In this document: in pieces, positions 46,042-56,370 of the stretch
Layout of the letters: each line of letters opens with the position of its first letter
Numbering within the stretch: the first letter of the stretch is position 1
Assembly: GCA_929113105.1 (NCBI GenBank)
Contig: OV816025.1
Span: 216,439,994 to 216,503,993, forward strand
Source of the DNA: Agrypnus murinus
Taxonomy: Eukaryota > Arthropoda > Insecta > Coleoptera > Elateridae
Reading direction: 5' to 3'
Length of the DNA stretch: 64,000 nt
The notes under the pieces: generated by a model
Seen by the model: the letters and a program-made list of their open reading frames with translations, nothing else
Told to the model about the DNA's origin: nothing
Database searches by the model: none
Translations under genes and position numbers: made by a program

Positions 46042-47458
46042 CACAGAGAGAAATGTTTGTATATTTAGTGCACAATTGTTGAGAAAATTAAAACAAATTG
46101 GATCTAAAACGGTGACAGGAACAATTTGTGCAATCTAATTGCATTGGTTTGTGTAAAACCAATTGTAATGTTTTTCCAAACAACTTATTATTTTTATCTC
46201 CATAGCAAATAGGTAACTACCTAAAACAATTTGTTTAAAGAATCTTCTAAATTTTGTAGCATAGTTTTGTACAATGCTGTATTAAACACTTGCGATCCTT
46301 ATGTGGAATCTTTGCACAATGTTGTTGGAAACACATACGAATATTGGAGTAATTGTGTATATAGTAGTTTAGTGCATATTTGCACAATATTGTGCTTATT
46401 TTTCTGCAACTTTTAATATTGCTGAAAGAAACGCTCAACACCGGCTGAATTAATAACACAAACTGTGCATAATTTTATTAAAAAGTTATATATTTAATTC
46501 AAACGCAAAAATACAAAGAGAAAACAGTCATATAAAAACAAAATACAAATTAAGCAAACAATCTAATTGAAATAAACGATTTACTATTTAAATTAGTAAC
46601 AAATCATGGCATATAAGAGTAAATTTTCAAGTTGGAAACATGAACTTTTTATTATTTTCTCAATAATGCCAAACACTGGAAGATCATCGTTCCATTTCTG
46701 AATTAATGGAAAGTTTTTTGTAAAACATTCCTATAAGTGGTTGACCCAAGAAGAAGGGAAAACTATGCACCCAATTACGCCTGGAAAAGATGTATAAATT
46801 AGTTATTTATTACATAGCACTTGCACTAAAATAAATGGATAAATAAAATGCGTACCCAATCATCATAATAATAATAATTTAAAATATAGGGTAAAAAATT
46901 AAAAATACTTAATAACATACTTACATTAATTAAATTTTTATTCACCTATATTATATCCATATTCTGCAACTATTACAAACTTACTAAACAAATGTGTTTC
47001 ATTTCCCGTAGCACAGCATTTTTTGCAGTTTGTTTATGTCTGGAGTCTGTGATCTGAGGGGGAAATAAATGCGATAGGTCAATCCTACATTAAAAATAAC
47101 CTTGATATAAGATTTCGGTCAAATTGTATTACAGTTTCAAGTTTTATTTGCATTTTTTCATCATATACAATTAAAAAGCTACACAATACTGTGCATGATT
47201 ACAGTTAAACAACTTGTATCAAAATATACAATAAGATTGTGGACAAACTCAGCACAATTTTGTAAATTATTAATTCCTTTAGTTACTTCAATTTGCTTTG
47301 CACAATTTGCTAAATTAAATTTCACGGCGTCTTCAAACAATCTTATTAAGAAAGAATACGCAACGCTTTTAAATAATGGAACCCAATTGTACAAAAAAAT
47401 CGTACAATCACAATTAACCAACGTTGTGCAAAACTAAACGACTGCATTTTTCTCTGTG
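46042..47458. mobile_element. CACAGAGAG-ended element with TTGTGCA subterminal repeats
   Basis: Ends CACAGAGAGAAATG and the inverted GCATTTTTCTCTGTG are flanked by TG. Many TTGTGCA/TGCACAA words occur in both orientations within 450 bp of each end (for example 46070, 46121, 46313, 46372, 47303 and 47423). Such clustered subterminal motifs are typical of CACTA/EnSpm-like or Chapaev-like transposons. The central part lacks recognisable transposase. 1,417 bp. Confidence 0.7.
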
Positions 47459-47613
47459 TGGCTTTTTCCGCTTTGCTATAAACTCCTTTTGATTAAAAGA
47501 ACTTCAATCAAGAATAAACTAATTTTCATAGCCTATACCTTTGTTATTTTATCACATTTTGACATGTATAGCCCACTGCTATTCCAATAGATACTTGTAT
47601 CGCACAACCTATA

Positions 47614-47815
47614 GAGTGATTATAAACTGTCGACATCTCGGTTGCTGTGAAAAATAGAACGGTGGAACTTTATATAGTATGCTAGTATGCTATACTAACA
47701 TTATTGACAATTAATATAATTTATGACGTTCAAAAAAAATATTGTCTTGGAATAATAAAACACATACGTTATGAAATTTCACAGCAACTGAGATGTCAAG
47801 GGTTTATAATCACCC
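47614..47815. mobile_element. MITE with ~40-bp inverted ends (AGTGATTATAAAC)
   Basis: GTGATTATAAACTGTCGACA and, inverted, TGTCAAGGGTTTATAATCAC, with pairing through GGTTGCTGTGAAA. About 200 bp. The flanks do not show a clear duplication. Confidence 0.65.

Positions 47816-47820
<5 letters not shown>

Positions 47821-47855
<35 letters not shown>
47821..47855. repeat. (AT)n microsatellite
   Basis: About 17 uninterrupted AT dinucleotides just downstream of the MITE ending at 47815. Confidence 0.97.
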
Positions 47856-47859
<4 letters not shown>

Positions 47860-49911
47860 TTATATTAATAAAAATAAAGTGATGGTTAAAATATAATGAA
47901 TAACCCTGTACCTCTTGAAATGCCAATAAAGCTTTATTAAATTTATGCGTTTAATCAATTATAATGTCAAAATTGAAAACACATTTTGTTTCTTCAAAAT
48001 TATAAGCCAAAGGCCACTGAAGGCTAATTGATGTATGTCTGATTACTCTTTTCACGTGACGTCAAAATTTTCTGTCTTTGTCCTACTTTTTATATTACAA
48101 TTTTATATTACAATAAAACAGTTTACTTTTTGGAAAATTATTTTGCTGAATTGCAATTTTGTACAAATTAGTTTCATGGTAATACAAAAAAATCATTCTC
48201 TTTAGAAGCAATTTAATAACGAATATGTCACATGTTTATTAATATTAATTACACGATGTACGTAAATATCAGCAACTATTATGTCACTATATGTGCCTAT
48301 GTTGGCTGTGGCTATCTAGTTTTCGTTATCAGTGTTATTCTTAATGATAAGTATTATATCCGCTTACTGGCTTGATGAATGTGTCTGTAGGGCTCAATAA
48401 TACTTACATTGTTTCCTTACCTTATTAAAGATATTAACATCTTCAGTCTTGTACAAAAAAAACTGCAACATTTTCTTTGAAGTTTTGTCAAAGGTACTGG
48501 TACTAACATTTTATTGGCATTTCGCACCATTCATTATTGCTTGGTAAAATAACATCATGAGCTACTTTTCATAGCTGTATTTCTTAACCCTACTAAATAA
48601 CTAATAAAATCTTTATATAATTGCACATCAGTATAATTACAATTTTTATTAAATTTTAATATTAACATTTAAATCTTGGTATGGTTAATCAATCTAGGGT
48701 TTTTAAAATAGTACAGTTAGTTCTGTAACGAAAAAGAGTTGTTTTAAGTACAGTTATGTTAATGTTATACTACTTTTATCAATATCCACTTCTGCAATAG
48801 TGTAGAATAAAATATTATTCAGTTAGGTTTTGATATTTTTATTATAATTTTCTGTTAAAAAAACAACGATAATCAAGCCTATTGCAAAAGCTTGTTGCTT
48901 CTGAAAATTTCTTAAGTACCTTCAAAAATTATTCTTGTCTGATCTGAACTGTTTTCTATTTAAAAACTCTAGTTTCTTTTGTTATTATTATTAAGATTAA
49001 AACAACATATCACACTACGCACTGGTGGTACTTAAATAAACTGCACAAATACTAAACTTGCAATAGTTGATTGGTTTCTTTGTTTAACATTTTCATAAGT
49101 TACTAATTTATGTTGTTAAGAAATATTAACTTTAGAAAAACATGAAATAGAGAAAGGAAAAAAACCGTTTGTTACCTATTTTTCTTTTAAATCTGACATG
49201 GTATATTACAATTCTTTGCAAAAACCACCTTTTTGACACAAAATTAAACTTAGAGATAGGAATTCATACACATTTGCATAGAGTTAGGGAGTAGTAAGAG
49301 GTACAATCTTGAGTAGCCTTATTAAAATATTTTAATGGTGTTTGAATAGTCACTTCAGAGTTATTAAACTGCACATTTTTATAATTTTTTAAGTATTTTA
49401 TAAAGCGTTCTTGGCAATTACCCTATCCTTTAGACTACCCTTAAAAAACTATTTAAAAATATCCATATATGTAAAAATGTCAAGAAATCTTACAGACGCC
49501 TAGAAAATTTAGAACTTCTAGAACAACCAGAAAAACAACTTTCTTCAGAACAACTTTCTGAAAAACGGGAAATGTAAAAAAATTCCACTGGCTGCAAAAA
49601 GTCAGGAAATGTCATAAATGCTCTTTTTTAACCTGAAAATTGGTGTTCAAAAGTAAAAGTAAACTCAGAAAAATGAACCCACTCGGGCCTACTGGCCCTC
49701 GAGTGTAAATTTTTCGTTCGTGGATAACATCTTAACTCACTTGTACCATAAATAACTATTATTTGAAGAATCCCAAATACAATTTTGTTTTTCAATTAAA
49801 CTAATTTAAAATCTTTGTATCAATTCAGAAATTGTTATTACTGTCGTTTGTCATGTTTTTAAACAATTTCTAAACAGAAAGTTTAACAACGCTGTTTTAA
49901 ATATGCTGCAG
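47856..49911. other. Intron 9, nothing recognised
   Basis: A+T-rich sequence without paired repeat ends or coding signal that I could support. It includes the T-rich lead-in to the candidate exon at 49912. Confidence 0.45.
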
Positions 49912-50043
49912 ATGACTAGGACATGTATGAAATACTACACAACAATAATAGCTCCAACAGAATCTGATGATCCGGTATACACAAGGGGTCAGCCGACAGC
50001 TTTGACAACCTGTCTGGAGACTGATGATACATGTTTAATGTGA
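49912..50043 (+). CDS. Candidate alternative last exon (43 residues plus stop)
   Basis: Acceptor-like GCTGCAG at 49905-49911 is followed in phase 0 (matching the exon 9 donor) by MTRTCMKYYTTIIAPTESDD, then PVYTRGQPTALTTCLETDDT, then CLM and TGA at 50041-50043. The other two frames hit stops at once. Composition is more coding-like than the surroundings, and AATAAA follows at 50110-50115. If used, the isoform would lack the MYND finger. The pyrimidine tract is poor. An internal exon ending at 49974 (donor CCG|GTATAC, also phase 0) is another possibility, as is chance. Confidence 0.3.
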   Translation: MTRTCMKYYTTIIAPTESDDPVYTRGQPTALTTCLETDDTCLM

Positions 50044-50214
50044 AAAAGACAATTTAAAATAATGGTATCATCATGTTGCATTTGAGTGAATAATTATATG
50101 AGAAAGATTAATAAATTTTGATATTTTCCAAAATATTCTTATTTTTCTACATAATCTAAGTTAGTTGTTTTCAATTATGCACTTTAAAAAATATGTTTCT
50201 AAGGACCTCAAACT

Positions 50215-50760
50215 AGGCAATCACGAAAACCTGTGTTGTCTCAAATGGTTTTTAAATTTTGGAAACAGGTAAAGCACCTTTAGGCTAAATCAGGCAAATA
50301 AGGAAGGTGCAGTAGCAATTTGAAACCATAGCTATGGATTTCAGCTAGATTGGGCCAAATTGTGGATCTGCTAGCTCTCTTGATGATATAGCCATATTTT
50401 TTGATAACATACTGGGTCATTTACTCTCATACAAATGACATAGAAGTGTGAAATAATATTCTTAGCAGGCGCAAACGAGTATTGCATACCAAAACATGGG
50501 GCTGCAGCAATACAGATTATATTGCTATCTTGCTCATACGCACACGTTAGAGCAACATTGTGACGTGTGTTGCAGTGTGGTAGCACTGAGCTTTCGTATG
50601 CAGCGACCATGTCTGGTTTTTAATTTATTGTTTTACCAAGAAGCCATCACCTTGTTTGCTGACATAGGATTTGCTTGCTTCATGGGGTTGGATTTTAGCT
50701 AGTAGTTATTTCAATTGTTTTGACTCTGGAGTGTGGTGGTGAATCCATGTTTTCTCCATC
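50215..50760 (-). pseudogene. Mariner transposase relic
   Basis: Minus strand, heavily mutated. EKTWIHHHTPESK (50757-50714) corresponds to the mariner block after the first catalytic Asp, which is itself changed. SANKVMAS follows, then after a gap YGFKLLLHLPYLPDLA and CFQNLKTI (50340-50235) match the HPPYSPDLAP...LF.NLK block. Stops and shifts occur throughout and no terminal repeats were found. Confidence 0.7.
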
Positions 50761-51903
50761 ATCACAAACTTACAAAAAAGCTCTTGAGAGTCTACTTTAT
50801 AGAGGCGCAAACATTCATATGAAAGTGTGAATCAGCTTGACTGTGTTCAACTGAAAAAACCTTGAGAAACTTTGTTCCTGGTTAATAATGCTCACAGTTA
50901 CTGCTATTTTTCTGATTTTCAATCTTCTTATTTTGTCAACATGGCAAACATGTTATGCATGTTCTGTCTATGCTATTATTTCCTATTTTTTTCTGATGAT
51001 GCACCCAAGTATATTAAAAATTTAGTATGATTAGAAGTGGACATGAAGTATCCTAGAGATATGCATAAGTCGTGTAGGGAATTGCCTTTGTATTTTAAGT
51101 ATTTTTTGTCAAATATCTCGGAAATGGTTAAAGATAGCAGACTACTTCTTCAGACATTCAAATATATCAACAAAATCTTACTGATTAAATTTTCACTGAC
51201 ATATGTTCATCTGTTCACCATCTTTCTTCGTTGAGACACTGGGACTAACTAGAGAAAATGTGACAAGACTGTGTGCAATTGAGCCTGGAGACCTCTTCTC
51301 CTCGAGATCTGACTTAACCTCTGGACATTCTTTCCCCCACGAGAGGATCATTGGATAAAAACCAAAAGCAATTGCCAAAACTTACTTGGGCTTATTACTC
51401 TTTTAAGACATAAAATTTTCTATTCTCGTAATTTTTAATAGCAGATGGAATGAAATTTGAATACCCTTGCTTTCTTGTTTTTCAGTAATCTTAACATTAG
51501 GCTACCGTTTTTTATGAAAAGAGGTTTAAATATAAAACTCCCCAAGTTAATAGTTAACAGGTATATTACCTGTGGGCAGCAGTGTAGATAAACAAAAGCA
51601 CAGTAGAATAGATATCGATTATGAAATTTTCATTAATAATATGAGATTTTAAATGTCTTACGTTATTCTTTCTGATTTCTTATTTCTAATTTTTGTTCTG
51701 TATTCAATTATCTTGTGTCAGGTGGCTATTGCAAGAACCTATCACTACATACATAATAAATTCTGTAATAATTTGATAAATTAACTTATAAATGAAATTC
51801 CTCAATTATTAAAATACAAAAAGTGCATTTATGCAAGTTTCATCAGTGTAAACTTAGTACCAATTGGTATAAAAATTGACCATCTTTATTTTTTGATTTT
51901 TAG
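50761..51903. other. Intron 9 end, nothing recognised
   Basis: A+T-rich. An open stretch at 51037-51234 has no splice context or known similarity. The T-rich tract ATTTTTTGATTTTTAG immediately precedes exon 10. Confidence 0.45.
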
Positions 51904-52011
51904 ATTGAACTCCCTGAAGTTTTAATGACGAATAGAACTTGTATATGTTTTAAGAAGGCTGATCTTGTTTGTCAGTGCAAATTGGCTATTTATTGTTCCC
52001 GAGAATGTCAG
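51904..52011 (+). CDS. Exon 10, first half of the MYND-like zinc finger
   Basis: Acceptor ...TTTTGATTTTTAG (51903) and donor GTCAG|GTAAAT (52012) bound a phase 0-0 exon of 108 nt. It encodes IELPEVLMTNRTCICFKKAD then LVCQCKLAIYCSRECQ. The pattern of two Cys pairs followed by YCSxxCQ is the signature of a MYND finger, which usually binds proline-rich peptides in transcriptional regulators. Both early pairs are C-x-C instead of the usual C-x2-C, so the fold may be a variant. The remaining ligands come from exon 11. This is the most diagnostic part of the whole gene. Confidence 0.85.
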
Positions 52012-53163
52012 GTAAATTAAATTATACTTTTTTCTGAGATAGTCCATAAAGTTTTACTGTTAGAAATTAATGGCAAAGTCTTAAGTTGAATAGTGTATCA
52101 TAAACGGCCCAAAAGTCATTTCCTTATATTACTAGACAAACTTTATCAAGTAGATTACAGTCTTAGCAAATATAAAACAAGTGAAAAATTATACCTCACT
52201 TCATGATCATGTTATATGTGAAGTGTATTAAAAATATCAAATCAGTCAATCAGATTTAGCTTTAAATTATATTCAAACCGTGCATTAAAACCATGGTAAA
52301 TAATAATTAAAGTAAGAAATGCTCTGGAAGTTGTTGAATCACACAAAGGTTTTAGGAGTAGGTTATTGGAACACTAATTCACGCCGGGCCTAATCAAGGC
52401 AGGCAGCATGATTGCTTCAGCAATTATTTCCACATTTTAATCTTCAATGATAATGTATTATGAAAATATTAGTGTGCCATTCGCTTGGGATAATACCAAA
52501 TAAAAAATGTCAATCATATTAATGCCTTTTATTTAAAATGTCCAAGTACTGCTTAACTGTAATCATTTTATCGAAGAATTATGTAGATTGGTTGACAAGA
52601 AATAAAGTATCCACTATTTTTGAAATATTGCATATTTTATATTTTTCAGTTGTAATTTCCGTAAAACCACATTTTAATCTTCTTCTTCCACAATCTTCTT
52701 GATGATTCACAATTTATAATACAACATTTGTGTACAACTCATATTTATCTTCATATACATAATTAAAGAATAAATATATTAACTGCTAGCGTACAACAGA
52801 TTGATAGCAGCCCCTTCTCCTACTTAAAATCCAAGCAGTTCCGATTGTGCCCACAACTTACTTACAACATAACAATACCTAAGCAAGTGTGTAGATAGAA
52901 GCATTTCTTACTTTTCTTTATGTACCTTGATTAAAACTTGATTTCCTAATTAATTTTTGTATGTCGCTATATTGTTAACAATGTTATAGTCATTGCGACC
53001 AATAGAGTTGTTTAGAAAACCTCGAGACAGCAAAAACATTTTGCCATGAAGTATACAAATATTTTTCTGCTATCAGCAGAAATTCTCTGTTGATAATAAA
53101 GAAAAAAAATGAATTTAAAGAAATTGATATTTAATTAAATGTTATAAGTCAGTCAGAGGCTTA
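52012..53163. other. Intron 10 start, nothing recognised
   Basis: A+T-rich intron. A TTTTTCAG acceptor-like site at 52642-52649 leads directly into TTG TAA in phase, so it is not an exon. Confidence 0.5.
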
Positions 53164-54245
53164 AGGTACGTTTAGATCTGACACTTATTGCTTGATATAT
53201 ATGTCAGACACTAATTGTAGTTAATGTAAACGGTGGAGAATTTCTGTCGGACATATATGTGTCGGCAATTTATATCGACACATGTATATGGCTAGATGTA
53301 AACGCTAATTATTTTTGAGTTCCAACTTGCATGAAATAAATTGCATTAGTTGAGTATTCGTCTACTTTTATAAAAGTGTCTGGAAGATATTTCGTTTTAT
53401 TAACCCATTTAAAACCACTATTAAAGAAAAACTACAAATTAATTTTTTTGTGTTTTGATATTTTTATTAACATTAACTGAAACTGTTTAATAATACAAAA
53501 AAAAATATTAAATAATATATCAGAACATAAAAAAATTTAACGTTGCGTAAACGCAACGCTCTAATTTATAATCACGTTTTTTCGAAACTATATAAGTTTT
53601 TGACTTTTTATATCAACAGTAAAATTTTTTGATCTTTCCAGAGACATTCCAGATAAAAATTAAAATTTTTATTTGTAAGAGTAATTTTTTTAACGACATT
53701 TCTGTTACCCATGTAATAGTATTCAAAATTCAATAAATTCAGGCTGTAATTTTGATAATATAAGGATTGAAATTAAATAGAAAAAATATGCTACATTTAG
53801 TTTCACACTATAAAATCACACAGAAGTTATAAAAACAGACATGAATTAGACACAACATACTTAAAAAAAATTTCATTTGGAGTGTTGCGTTAACATTACA
53901 AACGTTCATATACGAAACATTAGAAAGAAATAGACGGAGTATATTGTATTTTTATAAAATTGCAAATGTAGCAAAAAGAAAACACTTATTATTATTAGAA
54001 AAAAAAATTAAATCAATTGGATAGTAAAAGAGTTGTAGAAAGAAATGTATACGACATAAGTATAATAAATTTAGTATATACAGATGTAAACGGTTCATAT
54101 ATTTATTGCAAACTTTCAGAACATCGAGCATTTCATACACATATTGGTGATATAAATCTCAAGTAATTTCTATCTGAATGTAAACGATTTATGCCCCGAC
54201 ACTTGACACATATGTCGGACAAAAGTGTCAGATGTAAACGTACCT
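53164..54245. mobile_element. TTA-flanked element with AGGTACGTTTA ends
   Basis: AGGTACGTTTAGATCTGACA and, inverted, TGTCAGATGTAAACGTACCT lie between TTA copies (53161-53163 and 54246-54248). ATGTAAACG recurs several times inside (53223, 53294, 54083, 54162), and TGTCGGACA blocks occur near both ends. The target size suggests PIF/Harbinger. A short perfect hairpin CGTTGCGTAAACGCAACG lies at 53541-53558. No transposase. Confidence 0.8.
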
Positions 54246-54534
54246 TTACATTTAGTTTTGTTTGCATGTTTGAAATAACATGAAATCTGTGTTATTTTCT
54301 AGGAGTATAAATAATAATATAAGTACCCTAGTTGCACTTAAGGATACACTAATTATAGTTGAAATCTAATCTAAAACTACCATGCACAATCTCTTATCAT
54401 TTTTTTTAATTAAAGGTAATACTAAATAAAATATTTTAGAGATTCCTAAATTATTCCTTATGTTGTAAAATATCATGTGTTCAACAATTATTTGACTGGC
54501 AGGCGGTTATGGGTTGTAAAAAGGCAGTAATGTA

Positions 54535-55564
54535 CGAGGTAAGTGCCATAAATTCTCGGCCCGGCAGGCTTCTACAGGTGCCAACATGTTCGAACTCGGT
54601 TGCATCATAGTTGAACATGTAATATTATATTATACTATATATTACGGCTAGAAGCGTAATAGATTTTAGTAGCCACTCAAGCATCGTGTCGAGTGCATGA
54701 AAATGTCGCAGCTAACGAAAATTGAGCACTGCGTGCTTATTAAATTTTTAACAAAAGTTAAACGTTAATGGTGATTTATCTCTTTCATATTCCACTGCAA
54801 AGTGGTCAAAATGTTTCCGTTTGGGGCAAGAATCTCTTGAAGATGATGAGCGGTCAGTCAATTGAAGCAGTATCGCCTCAAAAAGTTGCAATCATTGAAG
54901 AAATAGTATTAGAAGATCGCCGTTTGAAAGTTAAGGAGTTAGCAGTGATGTCTGATATTTCAAAAGGGAATCGATGGAATGCCGGCGGCCCGATAAACCT
55001 CGCCCCAAAAAGGCGAAAGTCATTCAATCGACAAAGAAAGTTACGACAACAATATTCTGGGATTGTGACGGCATTTTACTGATTGATTTTAAAGAACGCA
55101 ATACAACTATGAACAGTACATATTATGCGTCTTTTTTGCATAAATTGAGAAACAATATTCGTGAAAAACGTCGAGGAAAATTGACAAGAGGTGTTTGATT
55201 ATTACACGACAATGCACCCGTTCATAATGCCGCAATTTCACAAGCTGCCATTTGTGAATGCAGCTTTGAAGCATTGGTTCATCCACCGTACAGTCCGGAT
55301 ATGGCTCCTATTTATGACTATTATTTATTTTCCAATTTAAAGACCTTAGGGGACGTCATTTTAAGGACGAGAATGAGTTGCAGCAGCTGTAATTGAACAT
55401 TTTGAAGGAAAAACTTCAGATTATTTTTACAAGGGCATTGAATTATTAATTCCACATTGTAATAAGTGTATTGACATTAGGGAAGATTATATTGAAAAAT
55501 AAAAATTATTATTTTACCTAGTTTTATTTTTCCTATATCAGGCCAATTTATGGCGCTTACCTCG
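54535..55564 (+). mobile_element. Mariner element, copy 1 (internally deleted)
   Basis: Ends CGAGGTAAGTGCCATAAATT and its inverse AATTTATGGCGCTTACCTCG lie between TA (54533-54534 and 55565-55566). 1,030 bp. It carries a transposase remnant and shares over 90 bp of left end with the copy at 59593. It interrupts intron 10. Confidence 0.92.
54703..55502 (+). pseudogene. Mariner transposase, copy 1, deleted and stopped
   Basis: Starts MSQLTKIEHCVLIKFLTKVK, then a stop. After frame shifts it reads QKVAIIEEIVLEDRRLKVKE (part of the DNA-binding region), then a deletion removes the block with the first catalytic Asp. The frame resumes KKAKVIQSTKKVTTTIFWDC and continues through HDNAPVH and HPPYSPDMAP, ending CIDIREDYIEK-stop at 55502. 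A further TGA interrupts just before the HDN block. It cannot encode an active enzyme. Confidence 0.88.
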
Positions 55565-56276
55565 TATGAAACAATTGTTTAAATGTTATTTAAATTTAAA
55601 TTATTGCTTGATGTATATTATTCATTGAACAGATGTTTTATCAGTGTTAATACTTCAATTGTTTATTTAATGTCAGTCGTTCATACAATAAATTATATTC
55701 ATTAGCTTACATTCTCATTTTTATATTAATTGATTATATTATATTGATTAATTCTATTCATTATTTTAATTGTCGTTCATTATCATAATAAATTAATAAT
55801 TATTTGTCTTGCATAATATTCAATAAAAATTCTTATAGAGAGAATGACATATCTATCAAGTACCCAGTTCATCCACGGAAGGACCTAACTATACTTGTAA
55901 ACTTTTTTCTCATGTCAAATGTTTCCTTCGAGAGTCTATGTTTAAATTTTGTATGTGCTTTTATTGTTGTGTGCTTTTATTTATAACATTTTAAAATTTA
56001 TTCTTAAATAACATACTTTAGTCTTGGTACAATTCCACGTTACCTTATTTTTTAACCACCCTGTAAGTTTTATCAACATTCTGATTATTACTAAGTACTT
56101 TTTAAAATATGCACCGTTTTTTTTATAAAGAATGTCTTTTTCCCTATAAATGAGAAGTAAACGAGTTTACAAGCACAGTTTTTCAACTGGACTACTCTGT
56201 TTCTCTTCAGAAATGTTCAGAGAATGACATCCAATAATTTATTTCTTAAATTTCTTATATTAACTATTTTTTACAG

Positions 56277-56369
56277 ACTTGCAAAAAATCCCATAAATGG
56301 AAGAAACACGGAGAAATCGTTAAAAAATATTTATTACTATTTTTTAATATAAAAGATTTTGATAAATAA
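56277..56369 (+). CDS. Exon 11 (terminal), second half of the MYND-like finger
   Basis: Acceptor TTAACTATTTTTTACAG (56276); stop TAA at 56367-56369. It encodes TCKKSHKWKKHGEIVKKYLL then LFFNIKDFDK. With exon 10 the junction reads YCSRECQ-TCKKSHKWKKH, and HKWKKH fits the W-x-x-H part of MYND. The position of the final Cys (four after His) is Val, and there are about three extra residues before the Trp, including a Cys that might substitute. So the finger is atypical, or another small exon or a different last exon exists. The exon lies in the loop of an inverted repeat. Confidence 0.7.
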   Translation, partial: TCKKSHKWKKHGEIVKKYLLLFFNIKDFDK

Positions 56370-56370
56370 A
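56365..56370 (+). terminator. AATAAA overlapping the stop codon; further signals downstream
   Basis: AATAAA overlaps the TAA stop at 56365-56370. That is too early to serve a normal 3' UTR unless it is used with a very short tail. Additional AATAAA hexamers at 57352-57357 and 57584-57589 are more likely poly(A) signals. In A+T-rich DNA each is weak evidence alone. Confidence 0.35.

Noticed and set aside
46231..47437. Short frames at 46231, 46247, 47179 and 47195 on both strands
   Set aside because: They fall in the subterminal repeat zones of the CACAGAGAG element and arise from TTGTGCA repeats.
50371..50610. 79-codon minus-strand frame as a gene
   Set aside because: It lies between two mariner transposase blocks on the same strand and is better explained as decayed transposon sequence.
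54439..54534. Phase-0 open stretch after ATATTTTAG (RFLNYSLCCKISCVQQ...) as an exon between exons 10 and 11
   Set aside because: About 32 open codons is not unlikely by chance, its donor would come from the inserted mariner end, and exon 11 fits the MYND pattern better. Transcript data would be needed to revive it.
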